From Biformimicrobium ophioploci (lineage in GTDB: Bacteria > Pseudomonadota > Gammaproteobacteria > Pseudomonadales > Cellvibrionaceae): a stretch of DNA of 64,000 bases. How positions within the stretch are numbered: the stretch's first letter is position 1; the number at the start of each line of letters is the position of its first letter. Made by a program: the position numbers and the translations under genes. The notes below the pieces were generated by a model. That model was not told the origin of the DNA. It did no database searches and saw only the letters and a program-made list of their open reading frames with translations. Below, one piece after another: positions 44,501-56,249 of the stretch. The stretch is taken from assembly GCF_030270605.1 (NCBI RefSeq), contig NZ_BSYJ01000003.1, positions 664,697-728,696 of the forward strand, in the 5' to 3' direction.

Positions 44501-45071
44501 GTCCGAGCGCAAGACTTATCTGGACCGCCAGCACGCGGACCTGACCGGCGCGCTGGAAACCCTGGAAAATGCGATCCGCAAGATCGACCGCGAGACCCGT
44601 ACCCGCTTTAAGGAGACTTTCGATCAGGTCAACACCGGCCTGCAGGAACTGTTCCCGAAAGTCTTCGGCGGTGGCCATGCGTATCTCGAGCTTACCGGCG
44701 AAGACCTGCTCGACACCGGTATTGCGATCATGGCGCGCCCGCCGGGCAAGCGAAACAGCACCATTCACCTGCTGTCCGGTGGTGAGAAGGCGCTTACCGC
44801 GATTGCACTGGTATTCTCTATTTTCCGCCTCAACCCGGCGCCGTTCTGTATGCTGGATGAGGTAGACGCGCCGCTGGATGATGCCAACGTTGGCCGCTAT
44901 GCGCGTATGGTTAAGGAGATGTCTGCGCAGGTGCAGTTCATTTATATCTCGCACAACAAGATTGCGATGGAGATGGCGGACCAGCTGCTGGGTGTCACCA
45001 TGCACGAACCGGGTGTATCCCGTCTGGTATCCGTAAACGTGGAAGAAGCCGCGGAACTGGCTTCGGCTTAA
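41577..45071 (+). CDS. smc: Chromosome segregation protein SMC
   Basis: A full-length 1164-residue SMC ATPase. The N-terminal head has Walker A VVGPNGCGKSNI (residues 30-40). Two long coiled-coil arms (about 170-500 and 670-1000) flank a hinge around 510-660. The C-terminal head has the signature LLSGGEKALTAIAL and Walker B FCMLDEVDAPLDD. It compacts and separates chromosomes with ScpA/ScpB, which are not in the window. smc-zipA-ligA is a conserved order in pseudomonads and relatives. Confidence 0.97.
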   Translation: MRLKSIKLAGFKSFVDPTNVSFPSNLSAVVGPNGCGKSNIIDAVRWVMGESSAKNLRGESMTDVIFNGSGGRKPVGQASIELVFENNEGKVTGELGAFSEISVKRKVTRDAQNTYYLNGNKCRRRDITDLFLGTGLGPRSYAIIEQGMISKLIEAKPEDLRVYIEEAAGISKYKERRRDTENRMRRTHENMERLTDIRDELDRQLSRLERQSAAAEKYTRFKEEERQLKAQLQALKYKELDGQSEGRKQRINELELTVEELVTRQVGHDTQIEERRVEHQELSDAFNEVQGRFYAAGADIARLEQSISHARERNAQLTSDLDRTERDCRDAEQLLLSDKERSVNFEAELEVIVPDLEMVQAKEEESAIALQTAEEQMQNWQGEWDEFNQSASDSRQKAEVQQSRIQHFENAQQRLQDRISKLREEIASLAEPEDDDLGELTETLAEIDLDLGGKRETVDTLTEEISELRQRDRDLVAELDQLRNQLQKQRGRQASLEALQQAAMGQGASVDQWLENAGLAGSPRLAEQVTAAVGWEKAVETVLGRQLQAVCVDQLDQLADSLPGFEKGEAIFVDGISVDAEHRFAALAEQVQGPEAITSFLNGVYTAEGLDEALQLRKQLNAGESVVTRDGLWLGANWLRVARGDDAESGVLARKQELEELSAAIEAAEEQLAARQEEQETLRTRLTTLETEVEAARRAADDLSRRYGELRSQVSARQVKIEQMAARRERAEREIEEASEQIALEGESLSEARLLLQEAVDAMSDDTDARELMLARREEIRETLDAVRQRSREDKDKAHELAMREQSVRTQLQSIQQTMERLREQTERLQERREELRLQLAEAHDPSQDFQAELEEKLAGRLEVEAELAAARKRLEEVDQGLRNIEQERHKVESALQGVRAQLEQERLGAQTLEVQRNTLVEQLREQEYELEQVLSELPEELTIESAQEELEKIAARISRLGPINLAAIDEYKQESERKTYLDRQHADLTGALETLENAIRKIDRETRTRFKETFDQVNTGLQELFPKVFGGGHAYLELTGEDLLDTGIAIMARPPGKRNSTIHLLSGGEKALTAIALVFSIFRLNPAPFCMLDEVDAPLDDANVGRYARMVKEMSAQVQFIYISHNKIAMEMADQLLGVTMHEPGVSRLVSVNVEEAAELASA

Positions 45072-45089
45072 AGGGAGATTGGCGCTGCC

Positions 45090-48315
<3,226 letters not shown>

Positions 48316-48416
48316 TTTGGCCCGGTCAAACTGTGGTGTAATTTTGTGGTTTTACTGTGATGTTTGAGGTGTTTCGCTTATTTACTGATTAAAATTCCTG
48401 CATAAGGGGAGTAGAA

Positions 48417-50525
48417 ATGGATTTTCGACCAGCCGCAATCTGCCTTTCCATGGCAATTGCCCTCAGCGCTTGCGACAACCCGCAAGACCAGCAAAAAGAA
48501 AAACAAGAAAGTGGCATGACGCCGGCCTCGCAATCCGAGGTGGCCAGTGTCGCAGCCATCAAGCAGGCGCCCGACCTCGATTTCTCTGCGATGACCGCCG
48601 AGCAGATCAAAGCCAATTGCGAGCGCGATGAAAAAGCGTTACGCGCATCCCTGAGTGCTCTGGAATCCTTTGATATGGCTGCCGGTGATGAGGCTTTCCT
48701 GAAAGCCTATAACCAGTTGTCTATTGAAGGCACCAATGCCTACATGCCGGTGAGCACCATTGAGAGCACCGCTACCGATGCTGCAACTCGCGATGTGGCC
48801 AGTGAGTGCGGTAAAAAAATGGTTGAGGTCAATAATGACCTGCTTGCATCTCGCCCCATCTATGAAAAATTTGAGTCCATCGCAACCGAGGATCTCCCCG
48901 CTGATACACGGCTTTTGGTCGAGAAGGTCATTAAGGGGTACTTGCTGGCTGGTATCGACAAGTCCGAGGAGGTGCGTGCTCAACTCAAGACTCTGAGTGA
49001 TGAAATCTACGAGATCGGCGTCGAATTTGACAAGAATATCCGTGAGGACGTCCGCTCTGTCGAACTGGATCCGTCCCTATTAAAAGGTATGCCAGAAGAC
49101 TATGTGGCGGCACACCCTGCAGGGGATAACGGTAAGGTCACTATCACTACTGCCTACCCGGATATTTTCCCCTTCCTGCGCTTCGCCGATGATGATGCGG
49201 CGCGGCGGGAAATCTACAAGGCTTTCATGACCCGGGCCTATCCACAGAACAAGATAGTGCTTGAAAAGCTGATGGCAAAGCGCCATGAGAAGGCACAGCT
49301 ACTCGGCTTTAGCTCTCACGCTGAGCTGGTGCTTGCGGACAAGATGGCCGCGGACCCGGAAACCGTATCCGGATTTCTGGACGATATCGCCGGGCACGTA
49401 CGCAAGGGCGCTGCTGAAGAATATGAGGTTCTCCTGTCGAAACTGCAGTCCATTGACCCGGCAGCCAAAGCTGTGGGGGGGTGGCAGTCCGGATATTTGT
49501 CGGAAAAGATCCGGCAGGACAAATATGCATTGGATGCCAAGGAAGTTCGACAGTATTTCCAGTATGGCAATGTTCGTGATGGCATCCTCGGCCTGATCAC
49601 GGACCTTTTCGAGGTAGAGATCCAGCCCTGGGAAACCGCTGTCTGGCATGACAGCGTGCAGCCATATGAAATGCGCAAGGACGGTGAGGTGATCGGACGT
49701 TTTTACCTCGATATGCATCCGCGTGATGGGAAGTACCAGCATGCCGCCATGTTCCCGATGCAAACCGGCGTTGCCGGTAAACAGGTTCCGATTGCGTCAT
49801 TGCTGTGTAATTTTCCTGGGGAGGGAGACGATGCTGCGCTGATGGACCAGGGTCAGGTACTTACCTTCCTGCATGAGTTCGGCCATCTGGTGCACTGGTT
49901 GTTTGGTGGTCACCAGCAGTGGGCAGACCTGTCGGGCATTGCAACCGAGTGGGACTTTGTAGAAGCGCCCTCGCAGATGCTGGAAGAATGGTTCTGGGAC
50001 AAGGAGACGCTGCAAGGGTTTGCTGTGAACGCTGCGGGCGAATCTCTACCCGACGCGCTGTTTGAAAAAATGGTAGCGGCGCGGGATTTCGGCATGGCCA
50101 GCGGTACAGCGCGGCAGCTGGGTTTCGCGACTATGTCCCTGGATCTTTACAGCGGTGACCCGGCGACAATTGATGTTGATGAGGTCTCGGTGAACAGCCG
50201 GAAAAAATTCTCCGCGATTGCACCGATGCCAGAAGACCGGTTCTATGCCAACTTTGGCCACCTGAATGGCTACTCCGCGATCTATTACACCTACCAGTGG
50301 TCCAAGGCGATTGCGGCAGACCTTTTCACCCGCTTTGAGCGAGAGGGGCTGCGCGATGAAGAAACCGCGGCGGATTATCGCAATCTGGTACTGGGTATGG
50401 GTGGCGCCAAGCCCGCAGCTGAGCTGATCAAGGATTTCCTTGGTCGCGATTACAGCTTTGAGGCTTATGTTAATCGTCTGAATCCTGAGCAGGCATTGGC
50501 AGAAAATCAGGAAAGTACACAGTAG
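48417..50525 (+). CDS. M3 family metallopeptidase, lipoprotein
   Basis: A 702-residue zinc metallopeptidase of the thimet oligopeptidase/Dcp family. The zinc site is TFLHEFGHLVHWLFGG (HExxH) with a downstream Glu in ATEWDFVEAPSQMLEEW. The N-terminus is a lipoprotein signal with lipobox ALSAC (Cys near residue 19), so the enzyme is tethered in the envelope, unlike cytosolic PrlC/Dcp. A linker rich in Gln and Lys follows. It probably degrades short peptides in the periplasm. AGGGGAG precedes the ATG. Confidence 0.9.
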   Translation: MDFRPAAICLSMAIALSACDNPQDQQKEKQESGMTPASQSEVASVAAIKQAPDLDFSAMTAEQIKANCERDEKALRASLSALESFDMAAGDEAFLKAYNQLSIEGTNAYMPVSTIESTATDAATRDVASECGKKMVEVNNDLLASRPIYEKFESIATEDLPADTRLLVEKVIKGYLLAGIDKSEEVRAQLKTLSDEIYEIGVEFDKNIREDVRSVELDPSLLKGMPEDYVAAHPAGDNGKVTITTAYPDIFPFLRFADDDAARREIYKAFMTRAYPQNKIVLEKLMAKRHEKAQLLGFSSHAELVLADKMAADPETVSGFLDDIAGHVRKGAAEEYEVLLSKLQSIDPAAKAVGGWQSGYLSEKIRQDKYALDAKEVRQYFQYGNVRDGILGLITDLFEVEIQPWETAVWHDSVQPYEMRKDGEVIGRFYLDMHPRDGKYQHAAMFPMQTGVAGKQVPIASLLCNFPGEGDDAALMDQGQVLTFLHEFGHLVHWLFGGHQQWADLSGIATEWDFVEAPSQMLEEWFWDKETLQGFAVNAAGESLPDALFEKMVAARDFGMASGTARQLGFATMSLDLYSGDPATIDVDEVSVNSRKKFSAIAPMPEDRFYANFGHLNGYSAIYYTYQWSKAIAADLFTRFEREGLRDEETAADYRNLVLGMGGAKPAAELIKDFLGRDYSFEAYVNRLNPEQALAENQESTQ

Positions 50526-50707
50526 CGGCGATTTTTGTACGCGACAAAGGCAGGTGTTCATTTTTGTTGATTGGATGACGCCTGCCAAGTGTCGACTGAT
50601 ACATTAAATGGCGCAATAGTACTAGCCGATATCCGGATTGCTCGGTAAAGTAGACTCTGGTGCCGGCAAGGATGTTTGTCGCCGGCCGAAGTCAGGGGCA
50701 ATCCGGC

Positions 50708-50721
50708 TGATCAGCTGATCA
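50708..50721. repeat. 14-bp perfect palindrome
   Basis: TGATCAGCTGATCA is its own reverse complement and lies 54 bp before the start of the unknown gene at 50776, within a 250-bp gap. It could be an operator; no regulator is identified. Confidence 0.4.
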
Positions 50722-50775
50722 AGAGCGGCCGCAATAAAAGCAAAAGCCCCTGTGCTGGTATAGCGGGAGTGAGCT

Positions 50776-51213
50776 TTGAAAGGCGATCAGGAAAGCATTG
50801 TTTACGGATGCATCAAGGATGTGAACAGCCTCGCGGGTGGCGCCGATCGCCGGCGCGCAAATCGCAATGCCATCCTAGAGTTACCCAGCGCCGACGAATG
50901 GCCGTTCCTCTGCAGGGACATGTTCTCCATTCCCACCGTCAAGGTTAAGCAATCCCAGTACCACACCGACGTGATCCACTTCGGCGCTTCCTATCGCGCA
51001 GTGGAATACGAATGGGACCAGTGGATGAAGAAGTTCGAGGAGCTGCTGGCGCGTATGTACTGGGTCTCCGCCACCGTACACCTGGAAACCGAGTTGTCCG
51101 GCACCCATTCCTTCAGCTGGGAGTCTGACGGCCTTTGCCACGAGCCGGGTTCCGGCAATATGCAGGTGCGGTGTGAATGGACGCATGAAGGGCGCGTTTC
51201 TCGTAACCTCTAA
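50776..51213 (+). CDS. Conserved-looking hypothetical protein, 145 residues
   Basis: I do not recognise this gene. The predicted protein is soluble, with no signal peptide or membrane helix, and rich in Trp, Glu and His in its C-terminal half (VEYEWDQWMKKFEELL, YWVSATVHLETEL, HSFSWESDGL). The base composition and codon use match the neighbours and the frame fills the gap well, so it is likely real. It starts with TTG after a GGGAGTGAG ribosome-like site. A perfect 18-bp palindrome follows 34 bp after its stop. Confidence 0.65.
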   Translation: MKGDQESIVYGCIKDVNSLAGGADRRRANRNAILELPSADEWPFLCRDMFSIPTVKVKQSQYHTDVIHFGASYRAVEYEWDQWMKKFEELLARMYWVSATVHLETELSGTHSFSWESDGLCHEPGSGNMQVRCEWTHEGRVSRNL

Positions 51214-51247
51214 AAAGCTAATTAATCACCGTTCACGCTATTTACTA

Positions 51248-51265
51248 GCCCGCTAATTAGCGGGC
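51248..51265. repeat. 18-bp perfect palindrome, possible transcript end
   Basis: GCCCGCTAATTAGCGGGC forms a GC-rich hairpin in the gap between the unknown gene and the PAP2 gene. No long T-run follows on either strand, so it is a stem-loop of uncertain use. Confidence 0.4.
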
Positions 51266-51356
51266 GCTCGTAGAATGGCGCCAGCCTCCATGCCTGCCTG
51301 ATCCATTGTTTTCTATGCTGACCTGCACGGGTGTACGTGCTAGGTGAGGTGTTTGA

Positions 51357-51899
51357 ATGGCGGTCAGGGCATTCAGGTTATTCAAGGTATTGCTGTTGGC
51401 GCTCGTATTTGCACCGCTGGCGACCTCTGCTGCGGATGATATCGAGCGGGCCGGAGACCACTTGCAGATCCTGCTGCCTGCTACGGCGCTTGGCATGACA
51501 GTCTGGAACAAGGACTGGGAGGGTAGCCGCCAGTTCATGCACTCCATGGCCGCAAACCTGCTGGTGACCCATGGCCTCAAACGCGCCGTCAACAAGCTCA
51601 AGCCCAACGGTGAGCAGGCACAATCCTTCCCGTCCGGGCACACCTCGGTGGCGTTCCAGGGGGCAGCCTTTGTGCATCGGCGCTACGGCCTGCGAAAGGC
51701 TGTTCCGGCTTACGTTGCTGCAGCCTTTGTCGGCTACAGCCGGGTACGCTCCGACCATCATTATCCGGAGGATGTAGTCGCTGGGGCGGCACTGGGCATT
51801 CTCAGCAGCTTTTATTTTTCATCACCCTATAATGGCGTGAGTATCTCGACCGGCTATTCAGAAGATGGCCTCACCCTGTCGCTGACTGCCGATTTCTGA
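51357..51899 (+). CDS. PAP2-family phosphatase, exported
   Basis: A 180-residue acid phosphatase-like protein. The three PAP2 motifs are present: KRAVNKLKPNGEQ, SFPSGHTSVA, and GYSRVRSDHHYPEDVVAG with the catalytic histidine. A signal peptide (KVLLLALVFAPLATSAAD) puts it in the periplasm or outer membrane, and only weak hydrophobic segments follow. Relatives remove phosphate from lipid phosphates or undecaprenyl diphosphate. It ends with SISTGYSEDGLTLSLTADF, a beta-rich tail that may insert in the outer membrane. Confidence 0.88.
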   Translation: MAVRAFRLFKVLLLALVFAPLATSAADDIERAGDHLQILLPATALGMTVWNKDWEGSRQFMHSMAANLLVTHGLKRAVNKLKPNGEQAQSFPSGHTSVAFQGAAFVHRRYGLRKAVPAYVAAAFVGYSRVRSDHHYPEDVVAGAALGILSSFYFSSPYNGVSISTGYSEDGLTLSLTADF

Positions 51900-51955
51900 A
51901 ATGGCGTCGCCTCGGGGCGAGGGGCGGGATATTGGCAAACGATTCGGAGGGAAAT

Positions 51956-52402
51956 ATGTATCAGATGGGACTGTTCAAACGGGTTTTTGCGCTGGTGCTG
52001 GCATTGGGGCTTGCGGTCCCTTTGTTCGCTGGTGAGATCAAGCCCTCAAAGGCGCCTGAAGGGGTAAAACTGTACATTATTGAACCTGTGGATGGTGCAA
52101 CAGTAAAAGGTACCTTCAAGGTCAAGTTCGGGCTTTCCGGCATGGGTGTCGCACCGGCAGGTGTCGATAAGGAAAATACCGGGCACCATCATCTCCTGAT
52201 CAACATAGGCGAGCTGCCGGATCTGACCAAGCCGCTGCCAGCCACGGATCAGATCAAGCATTTCGGTGGCGGCCAGACGGAAACAGAGATCACGCTGCCG
52301 CCGGGCAAGCACACGCTGCAATTGCTGCTGGGCAACTTCCTGCATATCCCGCACGACAAGCCAGTGCTCTCTGAAAAGATCACGATAACTGTCGAAAAAT
52401 AG
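51956..52402 (+). CDS. DUF4399 domain protein, exported
   Basis: A 148-residue protein with a signal peptide (FALVLALGLAVPLFAG) and a DUF4399 domain: IIEPVDGATVKGTFKVKFGL, NTGHHHLLIN and GGGQTETEITLPPGKHTLQL. The HHH stretch suggests metal binding, but the family has no known function. GGAGGG is five bases before the ATG. A stem (CGGGC..GCCCG, 52411-52438) follows without a T-run. Confidence 0.88.
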   Translation: MYQMGLFKRVFALVLALGLAVPLFAGEIKPSKAPEGVKLYIIEPVDGATVKGTFKVKFGLSGMGVAPAGVDKENTGHHHLLINIGELPDLTKPLPATDQIKHFGGGQTETEITLPPGKHTLQLLLGNFLHIPHDKPVLSEKITITVEK

Positions 52403-52537
52403 AGCAGATCCGGGCGCCCCGGTTATCAGGGGTGCCCGATACTGCCCCGGATTGACCAGCCTGTGCACGGGACAGGTGCATACCGCGCCCCGAGTGGGTA
52501 CACTTCGGGCGGATTTTTAGACCGGGGACTTTCTCTC

Positions 52538-52759
52538 ATGGCCAAGAAACGCAGTCGTCGTTCCTTTGTCCTCTCGATTCTTGCCTGCCTCGCCTTTATC
52601 GGGGCGGCGGTTTTCAGCTGGGGTATGCCGGTAGCGGACGTATTCAAGTATCTGCTGCTGTTGCTGGGCATTCTCGGGGCGATGATCCTGCTGGCACTTT
52701 GTGCGGGCGCGCTGTTGAACTGGTTGCGCGCGCGCCGTGACCGGGATGGGGGTCAATGA
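52538..52759 (+). CDS. Small membrane protein of unknown function
   Basis: A 73-residue protein with a basic N-terminus (MAKKRSRRS), two predicted membrane helices (FVLSILACLAFIGAAVFSW and YLLLLLGILGAMILLALCA) and a basic C-terminus. I do not recognise a family. Its TGA stop overlaps the ATG of the AraC-type regulator (ATGA), so the two are translationally coupled. Confidence 0.7.
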   Translation: MAKKRSRRSFVLSILACLAFIGAAVFSWGMPVADVFKYLLLLLGILGAMILLALCAGALLNWLRARRDRDGGQ

Positions 52760-53829
52760 TGCAGGGCGTGCAGGAAAGTGCCGCTGCGGATGTCAGCATC
52801 CCCATTTCCTATGTTCACAATCTGCTGGTCCAGGCCGAGCAACGCGGCTGCGACCGCGCGGAGCTGCTCGATTCTGTCGGTATCACTGAAGCGGAAATAG
52901 AGACGCGCGCGGCATTCTCAGCAATCAAGTACGGTCGACTGTACCAGCGCGTCATGTGGAAAATGCAGGACGAGTGGTTTGGCATGCTCAGCGGGGGCAG
53001 GGTGCGTGCCGGTTCCTTCCGTCTGTTGTGCCTGTCGGTGATCAACTGTGCGACGGTCGGCCAGGCGATCACCATGATCGGTGAATTTAATGAAATCTGC
53101 CGGGGCTTTAAGATTAAGCCAGCGCGAAAAAGTGAAAATGGCCGCGAAGTGATTTCCATCACCGGCATCAGCTCCCTCGCAGAAGGGGAGTTTGACGAAC
53201 TCATCGCCGGTGCCAAGCCGGGCACTATCCGTACCACGCTGGCGGTTTGGCATCGATTCCATTGCTGGCTGGTCGGCCGTGACATCCCGCTGGCGCGCAT
53301 GCACTTTTCCTTTGCGCAGCCGCAGGAATTTGGCGCGCTGGCAGAGAGCGGGGCAGTCGAAATGCTGTTCGAACAGCCGGCAAACGCGCTCGAATATGAG
53401 AGCCGTTACCTGGATTATCCGGTAGTGCAGAGTGCCCAGACCGTGGACGACTTTGTCCGCACTGCGCCCTACCACCTGGTGATCAGCGATGGCAGTGCCA
53501 CCAGTATCAAGACCAAGGTAAAGACCATTCTTAATCGCGATGTGAGTGAGTCCATGCCTTCGGCTGACGAGGTCGCAGAGCGCCTGAATGTTTCTGTTAC
53601 CACCCTGCGCCGGCGCCTGCAGCAGGAAGGGACTTCCTACCAGCGCCTGAAAGACGAGTGTCGCATGGAGGCTGCGTTCCACTACCTGAGCTGCCCGGAT
53701 CTATCCAATACCCAGATTGCGGAAATGCTCGGTTTCGACGAGGCCAGCGCGTTCTTCCGCGCGTTCAAGAAATGGACCGGCGTCACCCCTGGCGAGTACC
53801 GCAAGGGCGCTGGACCGGCGCGAGACTGA
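52756..53829 (+). CDS. AraC family transcriptional regulator (Arabinose_bd N-terminal domain)
   Basis: A 357-residue regulator. Residues 20-210 match the Arabinose_bd-type N-terminal domain of OruR/ArgR-like AraC proteins. Residues 255-350 hold the double helix-turn-helix: ADEVAERLNVSVTTLRRRLQ and NTQIAEMLGFDEASAFFRAFKKWTG, ending in TPGEYR. It lies upstream of acyl-CoA dehydrogenase and acyl-CoA synthetase genes in the same direction, so control of fatty acid breakdown is likely. The start is ATGATG coupled to the preceding small membrane protein. Confidence 0.9.
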   Translation: MMQGVQESAAADVSIPISYVHNLLVQAEQRGCDRAELLDSVGITEAEIETRAAFSAIKYGRLYQRVMWKMQDEWFGMLSGGRVRAGSFRLLCLSVINCATVGQAITMIGEFNEICRGFKIKPARKSENGREVISITGISSLAEGEFDELIAGAKPGTIRTTLAVWHRFHCWLVGRDIPLARMHFSFAQPQEFGALAESGAVEMLFEQPANALEYESRYLDYPVVQSAQTVDDFVRTAPYHLVISDGSATSIKTKVKTILNRDVSESMPSADEVAERLNVSVTTLRRRLQQEGTSYQRLKDECRMEAAFHYLSCPDLSNTQIAEMLGFDEASAFFRAFKKWTGVTPGEYRKGAGPARD

Positions 53830-54145
53830 TCCTCTTTCTGTCTTGCCGTTCTCGTTCCCGCTCCGCCGGACTGAACAGTTTCAATTCTCTCTTTTGCTGG
53901 CGGCCAATCCATTCTCGGTTGGCCGGTCAGCCACCGTCCCTGCCGTTTTTGTTAGCCCAATGGGTCTCTTTTGCCATAGTGAATATTTCCGGTTTGCTAC
54001 TATCATTCTGTCAACATGAATAAATGAGCTAATCCGGTCACGTTTTTGACCGGAGGGTTCCTGCCTGCAAGAGCTCCAGCATTCAGCTCTGGCAGCATGC
54101 GGCAGGATCATTAACAGCGTTCAGAAGTCTATAAAGGTGAACAGG
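53830..54145. other. Intergenic region upstream of the fatty acid oxidation genes
   Basis: A 316-bp stretch with no gene, AT-richer than its surroundings. It contains the inverted repeat listed at 54034-54053 and must carry the promoter of the acyl-CoA dehydrogenase gene; I could not assign its -35 and -10 boxes with confidence. Confidence 0.5.
54034..54053. promoter_or_regulatory. Inverted repeat, candidate operator
   Basis: CCGGTCA-CGTTTT-TGACCGG is a perfect 7-bp inverted repeat 93 bp upstream of the acyl-CoA dehydrogenase start. It could be a binding site for the AraC-type or another fatty-acid regulator, or a hairpin in the leader. Confidence 0.4.
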
Positions 54146-55936
54146 ATGACAGATCTGAAAATGCCGCTTCGCGACTACCGCTTTGCCATGCGGGAAGTGT
54201 TCGACTGGGATAACCATTACGCCGCACTGGGCAACGAGGATGCGTCCCCGGATGTGGTGGATGCCATTCTGGAAGAGGGCGCCAAGTTCTGTGAAAACGT
54301 CCTGGCGCCGCTGAACCAGATCGGCGACCAGCAGGGCTGCACCTGGGACAACGGCGAAGTGAAAACGCCGGAGGGCTTCAAGGAAGCCTACCAGCAGTAC
54401 GTGGAAGCTGGCTGGCCTTCGCTGGCACACAGCGTGGACCACGGCGGCCAGGGCCTGCCGCAGTCCCTCGGCAGCATCCTCAGCCTGATGGTCGGCACCT
54501 GTAACTGGTCCTGGGGTATGTACCCGGGCCTGTCCCACGGCGCCATGAACACCGTCGAGGCGCACGGCACCGACGAACAGAAAGAAACCTACCTGAGCAA
54601 ACTGATTGAAGGTACCTGGACCGGCACCATGTGCCTGACGGAGCCGCACTGCGGCACTGACCTGGGTATCCTGCGCACCAAGGCGGAGCCGAATGAAGAC
54701 GGTTCCTACGCGATCACCGGTACCAAGATCTTTATTTCCGCCGGTGAACACGACATGGCCGAGAACATCGTGCATATCGTGCTGGCACGCCTGCCGGACG
54801 CGCCGGCTGGCACCAAGGGTATCTCCCTGTTTATTGTGCCCAAGTTCCTGCCGGCGGACGGTGGCATCGGCGAGCGCAACGGCGTGACCTGTGGCTCCCT
54901 CGAGCACAAGATGGGTATCCACGGCAACGCCACTGCGGTACTGAACTTTGACGGCGCCAAGGGCTTCCTGATCGGTCCGCCGAACAAGGGCCTGAACTGC
55001 ATGTTCACCTTTATGAACTCGGCACGCCTGGGTACTGCCCAGCAGGGTGTGGCGCACGCGGAATACGGTTTTCAGAAGTCCCTCGCCTATGCGAAAGACC
55101 GCCTGCAGATGCGCTCTCTGACCGGCCCGAAAAACCCGGAGGGCGCTGCTGATCCGATCATCGTGCACCCGGACGTGCGCCGCATGCTGCTGACCCAGAA
55201 GGCGTTTGCCGAAGGCGGCCGCATGATGATGCTGTACTGCCTGCAGATGGCCGATCGTCTGGTGAGCGAGGACGAAGCCGAGCGTAAGCTCGCCGACGAC
55301 CTGCTGGCGTTCCTGACGCCGATTGCCAAGGCGTTCCTGACCGAGACCGGTTTCGAATCTGCCAACCTGGGCATGCAGGTATTTGGTGGCCACGGCTACA
55401 TCGCCGAGTGGGGCGTGGAACAGAACGTGCGCGACGCGCGTATTGCGATGATCTACGAGGGCACCACCGGTGTGCAGGCGCTTGACCTGCTGGGCCGCAA
55501 GGTACTGATGAGCTCTGGTGAGCTGCTGCGCAACTTCACCAAGGTCGTGCACAAGTTCTGCCAGGCCGAGATCGACAACGAAGCACTCGCGCCTTACATC
55601 ACCAAGCTCAACGAGCTGAACAAGGAGTGGGGCGAGCTGACCATGCACGTGGGCGGCAAGGCGATGGAAAACCCGGACGAAGTCGGTGCGGCCTCCGTCG
55701 ATTACCTAATGTACTCCGGCTACGTGGTCTCCGCTTACCTGTGGGCGCGTGCCGCCAAGGTCGCGCACGAGCATTTGGCTGCTGGTACCGGTGAAGAAGC
55801 GTTCTACAAGGGCAAGGTTGCGACCACCAAGTTCTACTACGACCGCATCCTGCCGCGTACCGCGATGCACGCCAGCGCGATTCGCAGCGGTGCAGAAAAC
55901 CTGATGGAACTGGACGCGGAACACTTCAGCGTCTGA
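54146..55936 (+). CDS. Acyl-CoA dehydrogenase with C-terminal extension domain
   Basis: A 596-residue FAD enzyme of the long form found in pseudomonads (about 600 residues). The N-terminal helix bundle has MPLRDYRFAMREVFDW; the middle domain MCLTEPHCGTDLG binds FAD; the catalytic glutamate is expected in MIYEGTTGVQALDL; an extra C-terminal domain follows from about 470. It introduces the first double bond in acyl-CoA beta-oxidation. A GTG at 54137 is an alternative start. Highly biased codon use suggests strong expression. Confidence 0.9.
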   Translation: MTDLKMPLRDYRFAMREVFDWDNHYAALGNEDASPDVVDAILEEGAKFCENVLAPLNQIGDQQGCTWDNGEVKTPEGFKEAYQQYVEAGWPSLAHSVDHGGQGLPQSLGSILSLMVGTCNWSWGMYPGLSHGAMNTVEAHGTDEQKETYLSKLIEGTWTGTMCLTEPHCGTDLGILRTKAEPNEDGSYAITGTKIFISAGEHDMAENIVHIVLARLPDAPAGTKGISLFIVPKFLPADGGIGERNGVTCGSLEHKMGIHGNATAVLNFDGAKGFLIGPPNKGLNCMFTFMNSARLGTAQQGVAHAEYGFQKSLAYAKDRLQMRSLTGPKNPEGAADPIIVHPDVRRMLLTQKAFAEGGRMMMLYCLQMADRLVSEDEAERKLADDLLAFLTPIAKAFLTETGFESANLGMQVFGGHGYIAEWGVEQNVRDARIAMIYEGTTGVQALDLLGRKVLMSSGELLRNFTKVVHKFCQAEIDNEALAPYITKLNELNKEWGELTMHVGGKAMENPDEVGAASVDYLMYSGYVVSAYLWARAAKVAHEHLAAGTGEEAFYKGKVATTKFYYDRILPRTAMHASAIRSGAENLMELDAEHFSV

Positions 55937-56249
55937 TCCTGAGGTAGCATTAGCCGATACATCCCAGGGTGTGTCGGCTTTTTTATGCCGCGCCGTTTTT
56001 GGGCCCGAAAGGTTCCGGGCTGTACTGCCGGTTTTGGGGGGAAGGCTTTGACAAGGGCCGCGCGCGGCGTAAGCTGTGAAGCTTGTTAGGGGCACTGCAC
56101 TGGGGTAGAGTCCCGCCTTTCGAATACTGAATGAAAAGAGCTGGTCACCGGCCAATAGTGACTACCTGGTGTTGATCCGGGTTGCCGAGCAGGGATTGCC
56201 GCAGAGCTTATACAAAACGACTAAAAAACAATAAGTTGGGAGAAGACCC
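55937..56249. other. Intergenic region between acyl-CoA dehydrogenase and acyl-CoA synthetase genes
   Basis: A 313-bp stretch beginning with a terminator. TTGACA at 56048-56053 with TAAGCT 16 bp downstream could be a weak sigma-70 promoter for the synthetase gene. I see no small gene in it. Confidence 0.45.
55952..55984 (+). terminator. Rho-independent terminator after acyl-CoA dehydrogenase gene
   Basis: The stem AGCCGA-TACA..TGTG-TCGGCT, closing a short loop, is followed by six T, 16 bp after the stop codon. Confidence 0.75.

Noticed and set aside
43995..45005. 336-codon minus-strand frame opposite smc
   Set aside because: It mirrors the smc coiled-coil and head coding sequence and has no domain or ribosome site of its own.
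54083..55648. 521-codon minus-strand frame opposite the acyl-CoA dehydrogenase gene
   Set aside because: It is a mirror frame produced by strong codon bias; no family motif is visible, while the plus-strand enzyme is complete.
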